64,000 nt of DNA. Source: Nissolia schottii. Lineage: Eukaryota; Streptophyta; Magnoliopsida; Fabales; Fabaceae. The notes below the pieces were generated by a model, which saw nothing but the letters and a program-made list of their open reading frames with translations, searched no databases and was not told the origin of the DNA. A program made the position numbers and the translations under genes. Positions 1 through 10,890 of this stretch are shown one piece after another (position 1 is the first letter of the stretch; every line of letters begins with the position of its first letter). The stretch spans positions 62,001 through 126,000 of the forward strand of contig QANU01021433.1 in assembly GCA_003254905.1 (NCBI GenBank), read 5' to 3'.

Positions 1-199
1 TTTTATGATATTTCTTTCATCAATTTAATTTAAAGTTAACATTATTCAATTTTAATTATAAATAAAATATTTAATCAAATTTAGTTCCTAATTACATTGC
101 TTATAACATTTTTTTACGTATGTAAATTCATACTAGTTTACGATTTGAGTTTGCTGAGACTCCACGAGTTTACTTAAACTCTCGAGTTTAACAACCTTG
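1..199. repeat. Dispersed AT-rich repeat, copy A (cut by window start)
   Basis: These 199 bases match 15849-16049 almost base for base, with scattered substitutions, and both copies end in the same short motif (gag-TTT-(A/G)-ACAACCTTG). Copy A lies in the intron just upstream of the exon at 327. The ending is reminiscent of terminal motifs of legume non-autonomous DNA elements, but no target duplication can be shown because the left part lies outside the window. Confidence 0.7.
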
Positions 200-326
200 C
201 TTATATGTTAATGCACAATAAGAGATCCATTAATATCTTGATTTGTTGTCTTAGTGGTAGTTGTTAATAGCCAATTCATCATATAATGATTTTCAGTTTT
301 ACTGTAGCATAATTGTATTCTTTCAG

Positions 327-932
327 GGATCTGATACTTGGAAAGACCGAGATCGCTTCAAAAAGTTTGCAAAAGCATCCTTGGAACTTTGCAAGGTGTA
401 TTGGGAAATTTCCTCATCTACTGGCAGTAAAAAAGAATTGTTTACGGCTGATATGCACCTGAAGAACATCATCAAACAGGCAAGATACTTGTTCTATAGA
501 AATGCTGACATGTTTCTGATGTTTTAGGGTTAAAGAAATCAAGAAACACTGCGTTCTTCTTTCTCTTTACTTTCTGATTTAATTCTATTTTAAAGCATGG
601 ATACGCCATTTTGGTGTTGCATTCATATGTTGGATGCGTGTTGTGAGATCTTATTCAACCCCAGCATGGCAGGACATAACATAAACAAGGCCATTCAAAA
701 TTTGGAAATAGAAATTATACCTAAATTTTGAATTAGGTTGTCCTTCGTGCGTGCTTTGTGCTTCGCATAAATCTGCTTTACCTGTTTGCCTTGCCCATCC
801 TGCAAATTTTTTCTAATTTATTACGTGTATTCTCAGGCTCAGAGCTTCTCTGATGAAGAAGAGTTCAGGAATCTTCAGGCTTGCCATGAAGAAGTGAAAA
901 GCAAACTCCAATCGAATTCATTGCCTAGCTAA
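327..932 (+). CDS. Last two exons of an unidentified plant gene (5' part outside window)
   Basis: Two exons join in frame: 327-479 (51 codons, after a TTTCAG acceptor) and 837-932 (31 codons plus TAA, after a TTCTCAG acceptor). The 82 visible residues are charged and helical-looking, running from GSDTWKDRDRFKKFAK to a short tail ending SNSLPS. This would fit the C-terminus of an alpha-helical or TPR-like repeat protein, but I do not recognise the family. The intron at 480-836 begins GCAAGA after CAG, so it would be a rare GC-AG intron; no GT at that spot keeps the frame. The upstream intron carries repeat copy A. Codon use and splice phase (0/0) support a real gene. Function unknown. Confidence 0.6.
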
Positions 933-1524
933 ATGCTTGTTGGAGGTATCATTCCATTAGTTATTTCTAACTTCCAGGGTTTTCACCTGGCGTCCTCACA
1001 CTGGACCTCAACTGTTGTGCATGTAGCTTCCAGAAGACGTCCGAAGCTTGCTTTCAGAATCCTGAATGTGGCAATATTGAATGTATGACTGAAAGTAATA
1101 AGAGGGTGCTTTGTATCATATCATGTATGTTGCATATTTAACATTAACGAAAGCGCTATTTTTTTTTTTTATTACGTGGAAATGCAAATTGCATATTTTG
1201 TAGTCTGATAATGTACCATGTATCGTGTATTCACATTAGATTTATTCAGAGTTAATTATAAGAAAATTTATAATATCCGGCCTGATTATCGATTAGCACT
1301 TACGATATGTCTGCTGTCTAGTTTCCCTGGGTTCTTCGGAGAACATCTTTGTACAAGTAAACTTTTAAATTTGTTCTCGGAGTTATCGGTGTCGTTAAGT
1401 TTGTTCTTAATTATAAAAATGGTTATATTAGTCATCAAGATTATTAAAAGTTAATGAAGTTAATTTATGTGAAGGACTAATCTAACAATTACATGAAGAA
1501 ATTTGAAGATCCAAAAGTATAAAT
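933..1524. other. 3' flank of the first gene
   Basis: Probable 3' UTR and downstream DNA. It has mixed composition up to about 1150, a poly-T run near 1160 and then AT-rich DNA. No further coding exon, RNA gene or clear transposon end is seen. Confidence 0.4.
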
Positions 1525-2003
1525 TATTGCGGTTTGGATTGGATTGATTTAGCTTAAATAGAAAAAATAATACAATCTAATCTAAATTTTAGCAGTTTGG
1601 ATTGAATTGGATTAATCGGTTTTAAATAAAATAAAATTTTAAAATTATAATGTTGTAAACTATAGATAGCTTAAGCCATTAAAATGAAAATATAATAATA
1701 AAAAAAAACTCATTTTTATGTGTAAAATGATATTTAAGTAAGAATGACAACAAAAATATAAAAATTATACAATAAATAAAAATTATTATAAGTAAAAGTA
1801 TAAACTTATCCATATAAAATTATATGATATGATATTTTCAATTTGGATTGGTTTTAAAAATTAAATCCAAAATCAAATCCAATTCAAGTGATTTTTAAAA
1901 AACAAGGTTCAAGCAAATCCAAACTTTTGCAATTTTGGTCAATTTTTTTTTTTTGTTTGGATCGATTAATAGTTGTAATTGGATTGAATTTGAACAGCCC
2001 TAC
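1525..2003. repeat. AT-rich repeat with hAT-like right end
   Basis: The motif TTTGGATTGGATTG and variants recur near 1534, 1595, 1842 and 1975. The right edge reads, on the minus strand, AGGGCTGTTCAAATTCAA, which resembles the terminal motif of many legume hAT-derived elements. No matching left end or 8-bp duplication was found, so this is at best a one-ended remnant. Confidence 0.35.
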
Positions 2004-3661
2004 CAAAGCATTTAACCTTGAGAAGGGGGTAAAGCCTCATGGTTTGATTGTCATAGAGTGCTCCTAGAGCAGTGCTCCTAGACCCCAAGCATCAATTTAG
2101 GCGCAACAACTATGAATTTAGGGAAAATAGACGAGAGGATGGTTAGCCTCCAAAGAGACTTAGTAGTGGGAACAAAATTTAGAGGAGGGTTAATCGGTTA
2201 CCAACAATAGGTAAAATAGGGAAAACTCAAATTTTTAGGCTAGGGGTAGTACATCATTGGACCAAGTAAAGCATATTTTAGTACATCATTAAAGTTATTT
2301 ATTTGTTTATTTTAGCATTAATTTATTTGTGCATGTTTTATAAAATCCTAAGAACTAGAACTTAGTATTTTATTTATGTATTTATGAAGTTAGTTATTCC
2401 TTTATTTAATTAGTTATTTTCTTATGATTATTTATTTAGAAACTCTTTATTTATGAAGTAGATATTTATAAAACTATTTCAGAAAATCATGAAATTATTT
2501 TAGAACAACATGAGACCACATGTTTTATTGCATTAAACAAAGTCATGTTACATGTGTATTATAGATATTCATATTGTTGATTAAACCTTTAATAAAAGAT
2601 TATGGTTAAGGAAAGATTCTGGTGAAGGAAGATTTATGTTAAGGAAAGGTTCTGCCTAAGAATAAGACTTTGTATTTAAGTTGTCCATTGTGATGCGCTT
2701 CTCTTACCTGGAAATCTCCCTAAGCATGAGATCTTAGTTTACCTTTATTTTTCCAAGATAAAACAGGTAAAGATATTAAGTCACGTTATGCTATTAATAT
2801 AAGGATTATGTTATGATGATCATGTTATGTATTTAAAACTGTTTTCGTGGGAGTATATTTAGGATAGAACTGTAAGTCAGGGACAATCTATGTTGACCCT
2901 AGTATACCTTGTACGATCATAAAGTAGAATAGGATTCATATAGATTTAGGGAAAGACAGTAAAGCCCAGACATAGCAGCTCGTGATGCCCAGTGTCATGT
3001 ATCATATATCATATATCATGTCATGTAGATTAGGGCAAGACCATAACGCCCGAACATTTTAGGAACAACTAAACCGTAATGCTCAGAACGTCTATGTAAA
3101 AGACTCCCCAACTGAACTATGATTTCAAATGCTTTTATGTATTAGTTATTATTATAAAAATGTTTTATGCTTGTTATATATTATGTATTTCATCTGCATG
3201 TCATGTGTTTTCGAAGTGTCTCATGTCGTCATGCAGACAACCTTTTGCTGAGACTCTTTCTACAGTTCTCACTCCTCAACCTCCCCCTCCAGTTATAAGT
3301 TATGAAGCAGCGTAGCAGAGCATGGAGTTTATGATCAGTGTAGCGACGTCAAAATCCAAGAGTCAGCGATTCACCTTGAGGTGAAGCTACCTATAGGAAT
3401 TGTTAGTCTTATTTTTATTTTGTAATCGGGGTCATGTCTAGAGTGCTTCAATTGTATACAGGTAGAATCTTTAGACCAGTCGCATATTTTATCATGTATA
3501 TTTATGTTTATATAAAAGGGTTTATGTTTATTCAAAAAAGAAAGGTTTCGTTTGTTTTAATTAAAGTTAAACTGCATGTTTTTATGAAAAGCGTTCTAGA
3601 GGCTTCCATGAGGGAACTAGTCCCTTGTGTTCCGGTCGTGTCCCTAAGTTGGGGTGTGACA
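2004..3661. mobile_element. LTR-retrotransposon-like remnant
   Basis: A non-coding block with evenly mixed composition, unlike its AT-rich neighbours. It ends in GGGGTGTGACA at 3651-3661, a common 3' end for plant Ty3-type LTRs. The segment at about 2875-3110 contains repeated 'agg-gcaagac-(a)gtaa-gcccag'-like phrases and a short ATCATAT tandem at 3000-3020. No pol domain, primer site or second LTR was found. It may be a solo LTR or an LTR fragment inserted in the CACTA element to its right. Confidence 0.35.
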
Positions 3662-5213
3662 GTGGAAGCTTGAGTAAGTCCATCTTGTCCATTTTCAACC
3701 AACCTAGTCTTAGGTGCAAACAATTAACCAAACAAGAAAAACTAGCAACTCACTTGGTTGTTTTGCTAAATTGTGATGAAGTGCAACCATTGTATGAGTA
3801 ATTGTTCTATCATTTTCCTCTCACAACCAATTTGTATTTCTATTTAATCAAATAAAGTATTTATTAATTTTCATGCAATTGTTTCAAGAAGTGTCAATTG
3901 GAATATGGTGATTAATTTTCTGGTCAACTAATTTTAATATTAAATTTGGAATCTATATATGTGTGTAGGTGCAAACCCACTATATCCCTAATATTGACTT
4001 AATGAGTTTGTCTTAGGAACCAACCAATAATGTTGTTAGTTGGCCCATATATTATATTAATGGATACAAGTTTCATACATTTGCATAGGCAAGAGGTTAA
4101 AAAACAGACAACAATAGTGTTTGGTTTAAAGGAGAATATTCTGATAATGGTGCAAGAAATAATGATTGAAATGGAGTGCTTAAGAAGATTATTAAATTTG
4201 AGTATGTATATGGTGGGAGGGTCAACTGGATTAGACTTTTCTATTGTGAGTGGTATGATCCAACATATCCATGTGGGACTTGGACAGACTCCTACTTCAA
4301 AATCACAGAGATCAATCCACCTAAAAGGTACAGGGGGTATGATCTATTCATCATAACACAAATTGCAGAACAAGTATCCTATATACACTACCCTAGACAA
4401 AGGCAATCAAATTGGAGGGTTGTCATGAAAAGTAAGTCAAGTGGTCACATTGAGGTCAAGAACAAATCTAAGGATAAAGAACTTGACAAAGCATATCAAG
4501 TGGATGACCCAATCCCTACTAGGAGAGTTGTTGAGGGCGACGTACTGACAACTTTACATAATTCAACTTTTACCCATCTAATAATACGTACCAAGAATTG
4601 AGGATGTTGAAGTAGAAGAATTTGATGATGAAGTTCAATCTGAAGAAGATGAAGACGGTCTTTAACTTGCAAATTAGCATATCTATATTGAGTATTGGAC
4701 TATATTTCATGTATTTTACTACATTATGTTGAATAAATATTTAGTAAGAATTTCAAATTTAGTTTTATTTGTGTTTGACACTTTTTAATGTCAATGAACT
4801 ACAATTAATTAGGTTGTGATCCCTCGTATATTCCATTTTAAATATATTTTTTTAAAATTATTATTGCTTTACTGATAGATTATCTGCTGGTAATGGTATA
4901 TTATTGTCCAAATATTGATTAAACTATTGACAGATTTATCCGTCGCACACTAAAACATTATTTTATATTAATTAGACATATCAACGGATTTATCTACCAA
5001 TATTGTTAAAAATCACGCATTCCTCGAACTTGTTACCAATTGATAATTTCTATCAATATTGGTGGATTTAATAATGTGTCGGATAATGTATTCGATGCAA
5101 ATGCATTACCAACGACTCATATACCGTCAATTAATTTCTAACGCAAAATCCGTTGATAATTTAATAAAATTCATCATTAAATCTATTGGTATATGTCATT
5201 TTTTCTAGTAGTG
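3662..5213 (+). mobile_element. CACTA (En/Spm) transposon, right part
   Basis: The right end at 5199-5213 reads TTTTTTCTAGTAGTG, the reverse complement of the standard CACTA terminal repeat CACTACTAGAAAAAA. Inside it, about 4870-5195 is full of short subterminal motifs of the type (T)CAACGGAT / ATCCGTTGA / CCAATATTG in both orientations, as expected for transposase binding zones. A broken DUF4216-type reading frame lies at 4018-4665. No matching left end is present; the left part seems replaced by the LTR-like block ending at 3661, so 3662 is a nominal left limit. Confidence 0.75.
4018..4665 (+). pseudogene. CACTA transposon protein, DUF4216-type C-terminal region, broken
   Basis: Across frames one can read PIYYINGYKFHT, KTDNNSVWFKGEYSDNGARN, then FYCEWYDPT, then RGYDLFIITQIAEQVSYIHY and NWRVVMKS. 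This is the order of the DUF4216 domain found in En/Spm-type transposon proteins. In-frame stops occur within the first segment (after KFHTFA, after ARG, and TGA where TGG is expected before NGVL). A frame change near 4598 restores an acidic tail (EDVEVEEFDDEVQSEEDEDG) ending in TAA at 4665. The longest uninterrupted piece is 4176-4601. It is a decayed transposon gene, not a host gene. Confidence 0.75.
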
Positions 5214-5310
5214 ATAACAACTAAACTATGGTTAAAAAGTTATCGAAACTCATTAACATTAGTATCAAATCTCATAATGCAAAATCTACATGTATTTGTT
5301 CACACACAAT

Positions 5311-5560
5311 GCAACAAGTTCACGGCATCAAAACACCCAAATCCCCAATTCACACCCCAAATAGGAATCATTGCAACGAAAAACCTAACAAAGAGGAGCA
5401 CGAAACGTGAATCGGAGAAAAAGAAAAAAGGAAAATGAATGAGATTGAGAACCCTACCCAATTGGCATATCAACGAAGCATTGAGGCATGAAGAAGTGGA
5501 GAAAGAGAGAGTGAGTGAGAAAAGGCCAACATTGTGCAACGAAATGACACAAAATCGGGA
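5311..5560 (-). repeat. Partial copy of the 5' leader of the DYAD-like gene
   Basis: This segment aligns with 13160-13405 in the same orientation. Shared blocks include GGCATC(A/G)(A/G)AACACCC, GAATCAT(T/C)(G/A)CAA, GCACG(A/T)AACGTGAAT, and the minus-strand TTCGTTGAT...GGGTAG(G/A)GTTCTCA that looks like an exon end plus splice donor. The DYAD-like gene body does not follow here: about 100 bp further on (minus direction) the sequence runs into the CACTA end at 5213. It is a duplicated leader, or the stump of a second gene copy destroyed by the transposon. Confidence 0.6.
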
Positions 5561-6250
5561 CGGAAAATGCTACTACACAACCTTGATTCTTTTTTTCTAG
5601 AACCTACTTGAAACAATATATTATTGCAGGGAGCATATTGAGAGTGGTAAGAGTAAATCTTGGTCATATAATCATACATGGATAGTCAAGATTAAAAGTT
5701 GTTTAAAAGTCACATGATCACTTAAAAAAAGTCATGATTTTGTGTTTTAATCTTAATTATTTATGTGAGGTTTAATGGTCAAAATTTAATTGTCTCACTC
5801 TAACAATAAACCACTTCTCTCATGTGACATGCTTCATGCTATTGCTAATTGCTAATTTAGTAATTATTGCTAACATTATTAGGTTCTCGCACTAAATGCT
5901 ATTACTCTTTCTCATTAGATGTAGAGTGAGTGGTATTTTAATTTTGAGGTATAGTCTAACATGATGTTACAATGACCAAAGGAAATTAAATTACATAAAA
6001 AAAAAAATAGGTCAAAATTCTTTGATATGCTTTGAACACTTTACCTTTGGGGTTAAATAGAGGAAAGTGTGACTGTGCTCATCAATACCACCTCCGTAGT
6101 TCAGAAAATCGAGCACATTAGCTAAGTTTGTTTGCACTACAAATAATAAAGTTTGGATTGAGGAAGCCCCGTAGTGTTTTGCTCCTCACTTGACTAGATA
6201 GTGTTCTATTATTTCTATCAATTATGAAGTAGCTCTCTTACCCTATCAAA
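5561..6250. other. Intergenic, no feature seen
   Basis: AT-rich unique-looking DNA. No coding exon, transposon end or RNA gene is recognised on either strand. Confidence 0.4.
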
Positions 6251-6259
6251 AAACACGTG

Positions 6260-6610
6260 ATGTTACATATTGGGCCTCCTTGGAAGACCCAATAGATCAC
6301 AGACTTGGAATGAGGCCGAAAACCAGTCGATCCAAAAGATAAACCAGGCTCATAAAATGCTAAACCCTAGGTGTGCCGCCAGGGGATGGTCTCATCCTTG
6401 AAAGTGGGGCTAATCCTAGGAAGATATTTTCCCCAATTAGAATAAATATCTTCTCATAAATACTCTAATATCACGTCAACATTTAACCTAATTTTATCAT
6501 CACTCATTTTGTGCCATCAATTACTTGAGCGTCGAAATCCGTCATCACTCAACGCCGAGCTCCACAGAATCAACAGATCTGAGAAGGAAGATACACCATT
6601 GCCTCAACCC
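6260..6610. mobile_element. Possible LTR fragment
   Basis: Composition changes abruptly and the phrase ACTTGAGCGTCGAAATC at 6522-6538 resembles the transcription-start area of many dicot Ty3-type LTRs. There is no TG...CA boundary, primer site or coding part nearby. This rests on resemblance only. Confidence 0.25.
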
Positions 6611-6686
6611 AAAAACCATCATTTCATCACATTACTTCGGTTCATATGAAATATGCCTTCACATCTTATTACATTAAGGAATGAAT

Positions 6687-6780
6687 CTTTTGAACTTTTC
6701 ATGTAAATCAATAGTTGAAATTATAACTATCTTTTAAACTTTTCATGTAAATCAATAGTGAAAATTATAAAGATTTTCAC
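6687..6780. repeat. Two-copy tandem duplication, about 46 bp
   Basis: The phrase ACTTTTCATGTAAATCAATAG occurs twice, 46 bases apart, with matching flanks (TTTTGA/TTTTAA before and TGAAATTATAA/TGAAAATTATAA after). Confidence 0.75.
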
Positions 6781-6870
6781 CATATGTCCGCATAAATGAT
6801 CTCTTTAATTTTCTATGATAAAATGTAACTATAGTCCTTAAAATTTATTAGAATTATAAAATGAAAATAA

Positions 6871-7392
6871 TAATGTTCATTTTGGTCTTTGAAAGTGTAA
6901 GCTAAGCTATTTTGGTTTCTTAAATTCAAAAACTAATTTTCTGATTCTTGAAATTATAAGTCATAGGTCAAGTTAATCATTCAATTCATTATCATTTATG
7001 TTTTCGTCAATTCGTTACATTAAATAAAACGGTGACAAAAACTGGGTCGCAAATGAGATTGTAGTATCATTTGTAGTTGAAAATGTGATTGTGACAATAT
7101 TTAAGATTGCAAATCTCAGTTTATATTAGCTTAATTTGCAATTGTTGATGCTCTTACAACATCATTTGAAGTCTCATGTACTACCACAATCTGTTTACAA
7201 CCCTAATCATTGACACAATCTCATATAATATCATAAATCATAAAATAAAATAAAAACATAGAGACAAAGTAATGATAATGAATCAAATAACTAATTTGAC
7301 TTACAACTTACAATTTTAAAATTAAAAAGTCAATTTTTAAATTTCAAAAACTAAAGTAACTCAAACACTTTCAAAGACTAAAATAAACATTA
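6871..7392. mobile_element. Foldback element with long imperfect terminal inverted repeats
   Basis: The left edge TAATGTTCATTTTGGTCTTT and the minus-strand reading of the right edge TAATGTTTATTTTAGTCTTT match, and the similarity continues inward for about 130 bases (to about 7000 and 7265). The middle is AT-rich and non-coding. No clear target duplication was found. It resembles legume Mutator-like or other foldback MITEs. Confidence 0.6.
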
Positions 7393-8237
7393 CCCCAAAA
7401 TGAACGATTACATTTATCGATATCAATATTCACTATATTTCAAAATTTTACACTTCTTTTTTATAACAAAACAATTTCTGCTCCCGAAATTTCACTATAT
7501 GTATAAGTGTATGGATTAGGATAACTTTATACTGGTATAATTTTAAGTAATTATTACATCTTTTAATAATTTTTTTAATTGTGTAATTTTTTAGAAAATC
7601 AAATGTTTGGATTAAAAATTCATATCATATAGATTGTGTCTACAAAATTTTATATCAATCCAAAATCGTTTAATATATATTTTACATATATGAAAATCAT
7701 CGTCATACATGTATTGAAAATGTGTGAAAATAAGATCTATTTGATCACATCCTTATGGATGTTCAATTTTTAAAAAAAAAATTGACACGAATGATCTATA
7801 TGATAATTAGTTGTAATTCAATGGTTAGATAGATAAAATTTAAATCTTATAGAAAGTTATTAAGTGGTATAACTACGTTTAAAGTTACACTGGTTTAACT
7901 TGATACGGATTAGGATCAAATTATACACCTCCTAATAATTTTTTATAGAATTTAATTTTTATTGATCCAACTATTAAATTATAACTATCATATAGATTGT
8001 GTCAAATTTTGGAAAAATTGAACATCATTAAAAATGTGATCTAATAAATGTTATTTTCGCACAATTTTAACATGGATTAAGTTAATTTTAATATATTTAA
8101 AAAATTAATTAAACAATTTTTTATTAATATCAAATTTTATAAACATGATTTGTAAGATATAAACTACCAATCCATCAGTTAGTTTTTCAGAAAATTAAAT
8201 AGTTAAAAAACTTTTAAATGTTATAACAATTGCTTGA
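7393..8237. other. AT-rich intergenic DNA with decayed repeats
   Basis: The phrase ATCATATAGATTGTGTC occurs twice (near 7623 and 7988), and GGATTAGGAT occurs near 7513 and 7909 inside imperfect inverted matches. Probably old MITE fragments. No gene is seen. Confidence 0.35.
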
Positions 8238-8341
8238 AGTGATAACTTGATTTTAGCTGTGTGCGCGTGTATAGGCCGTAAATATTTCATAGTGATAACT
8301 TGATTTTAGCTGTTTGTGTGTATAGGCCGTAAATATTTCAT
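8238..8341. repeat. Two-copy tandem duplication, 53 and 51 bp
   Basis: Copy 1 is 8238-8290 and copy 2 is 8291-8341. Each starts AGTGATAACTTGATTTTAGC and ends GGCCGTAAATATTTCAT. They differ by a GC/GT change and a 2-base length change. The pair lies about 0.5 kb downstream of the DYAD-like stop codon, so it may fall in its 3' UTR or just beyond. Confidence 0.85.
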
Positions 8342-8866
8342 ACTTTACAAACGGGCAACTCAAATATAAGAATTTACAGCCATAAGGGAAGAGGAACTAA
8401 CGAGGGACACATTCAATAAATTAAAAGAGGACTGATCACATAATCACATTGTGATACAACAAGTAGATCCGCAAGAACGCCAAGAGATACTGTAGAAACT
8501 GTATACATAAACAAATATGGCAACTTGTTCCAGAATAGTACAACTTTTGAAAAGATCGCTGTAGTTAATACGTTAAATACGGTTAAAGTCAATAATCTTA
8601 ACCATGTCAAGAAAATAGGCTATTTTAGAATAGTAGCCCCCCACTACCAAACTACCTTGAACCATAACCAATTTCTACTGCAAAATGCCAATCAAATATA
8701 CCAACAATTTTCAGCTCATTACGCAGGTGAGACTCAACCTCCTCCTATGAACTTCAGTGAATGGCAAAGATTTTTCTGGATCAGCTTGTTAATGCTGTAC
8801 AATATCTAAACTCTACCAGATTTCACAGTAACACAGAAACATATGGACGAACGGGTTGTTATAATC

Positions 8867-10890
8867 CTATCCTAGGCTTTGAAATGATGTCTGCTTCATT
8901 GCCAGCATACCATATACAGTATTTGATAGTTCCAACATCTGCTGCTCAATTTTTTCTTTCCATTTGTATGTATCCATAAACATCTCCTGTGGGAAAAACA
9001 TTATGCATAATGAATATATGGTCTGGTGACAAAAGAAATTCAAAAATATTAAAGCGGCATGTACACACTACTAGTATCACCTGAAACATTATCAACGAGT
9101 TGTCAAGTTCTGAATTTGAATTAACAGTTGTAGATGAGTCAGGGGTCACATTAGGTTGATCTTCTTGTGTCGTGGGCACCAACTCCAGCAAATGACTACT
9201 ATTTTGATGGGGGGAAAGATGAGGAATACTAGAAAAAGGGAAAATTTCTTAGATTGGTTCTTTTTTTCCCGACAAAGGAGGGTAAGGTGGGAATGGCAGA
9301 GGACTAGGTTCAAGTATAATAAAGAATTTGACTTTACCTCTTCTTGTTAGTTAGTTCTTCATTGAGTGATTGAGTCAACAGGGCTGTGTTGGGATCTTCA
9401 ATTACAACTTCCTGCGGAACATTCAGCAGCTCGGAACTCCCAATCCAAGTTGCGAATTCATTGTCCTGAATATTGTCTAGGTTGCTGCTTTCTAACCAAT
9501 CCCTCCACCTCTCTGAAGGATGACTAAAAGGAGGGCATTTCCTTGATACTTTGAGATCACTCAATTTATTTGTTATTTCCATAAGCTGTTGCTCAACTTT
9601 GGTTTTCCAAATTGCAAAATCACCATACTTGCCCTGTCAATTTATAAAACTACAGTAAGCCAAAACTCAATGAGTGGACAAACTAACTAAAAATGAAATG
9701 CATTATTATGATTCAGTCAAATATTTATGGATGAAAAAAGTGGCAGCAATATACTACTTAGTTACCTGTACACCCTTCAAAGAAGCCACAATTTCAGTTA
9801 GGTGATGATCAATCATAGCTTTCCACTTCACAAGTTCCTTTTGAGTCTCCTGACAACCAAGCTCAATAAAGAACATCATGATGTGCTATAAGAGACAGCA
9901 AACCTTTGAATTATTAAATTATTCAACAGTTACCTCCATCAGACTAATTTCGCTTTTCTGTTGCTGCTTGGCAATAAGCTCCTGCATATCTCTGCTATGC
10001 AAATAAAACCATTAAAGAAAATATAATATCAACCAAACAAAATAATTTTTGAATTTCAGTTTCCAAGTTCTATACTTCTTCATTTGGGCCATTTCTATTT
10101 TAAGCAGTTTCAATTCATCAGACGAATCAGTATTCTGAGAGGAGGCACTGATTGCCCCAAATGCAGATGGTGGTACCCAGAAAGGATCCTGCACCCCTGC
10201 CTCCTTGCGGACCTTGTTCAAATCAGCACTCTCCAACCAATACTCCATGATTCCTTTGGTGTTGAACCATCTTCGGAACCGCTCAGTGCCTCCAGGTGCC
10301 ACTTTACCATCAATGTGCTTCAGTAAGTGGTCTAAAAGTCCAGTATCGCCAATGTGTTTGCGAGCAGCCATTCTTAACGCAGGCCGGGTTATTGGGTTTT
10401 CAAAAGTTGCACCTTCAGCCTTTAAGACTTCCCACATGCTTTGCTCAGCCAACTTATACCTAAATTACATGACTGTGTCAATTTAATATATTGCTAATAA
10501 AGAACATAAGAAAAGACGTTATCATATTTCCTTACCTCTCAGCAGACCATCTATCACTACTTTCTTGCTTCTTCGTCTTACACTTGCCACTACTTTGCTT
10601 CTCACATGGCTCCTCTTTCACCTTGCTAAGCTGACTAAGGCTAAGTCGCTTCCTTCTCTTAGTTTCTGGGAAAAAAACAGGTTCAGTCTTAATGATTTTT
10701 TCTTCTTCTTCTTCATCGTTAGATTCCTCTTCCTTAGGAATATCTGAAGGAAGTTGACTTTCAGATCCCTCATCCTCACACTGACCAATGAACATCGCTC
10801 GATGACGAAGACCCCACTGTTCCATCTCAATGGCTATCAGATAAACTATATCAAATGCTCTATAAGGTCCCTCACAAATTCTGTACACCG
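8867..10890 (-). CDS. DYAD / SWITCH1 / AMEIOTIC1-like protein, N-terminal module not found
   Basis: Seven exons join in phase on the minus strand: 10890(?)-10536, 10459-10076, 9991-9934, 9849-9766, 9633-9338, 9228-9081, 8986-8867. The core DRWSAERYKLAEQSMWEVLK, then ARKHIGDTGLLDHLLKHI, GKVAPGG and MEYWLES is the conserved block of the plant DYAD/SWI1/AM1 family, nuclear proteins needed for meiotic entry, sister cohesion and prophase progression. The C-terminal part is coiled-coil-rich (KWKAMIDHHL, WKTKVEQQLMEI, KWKEKIEQQMLEL). The first exon's EMEQWGLRHRAMF matches the family's 'IKWGRR' position. The usual N-terminal YEID...SIRVVMV region (about 200 residues) is not seen upstream, and the first in-frame ATG is 10825 (459-residue product). 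It may be a shortened paralogue, may have an unrecognised exon, or may be decaying, but the visible frame is intact. Confidence 0.8.

Noticed and set aside
10565-10830. Open frames opposite and shifted relative to the DYAD-like exon
   Set aside because: They are shadows of the acidic/basic coding exon 10536-10890.
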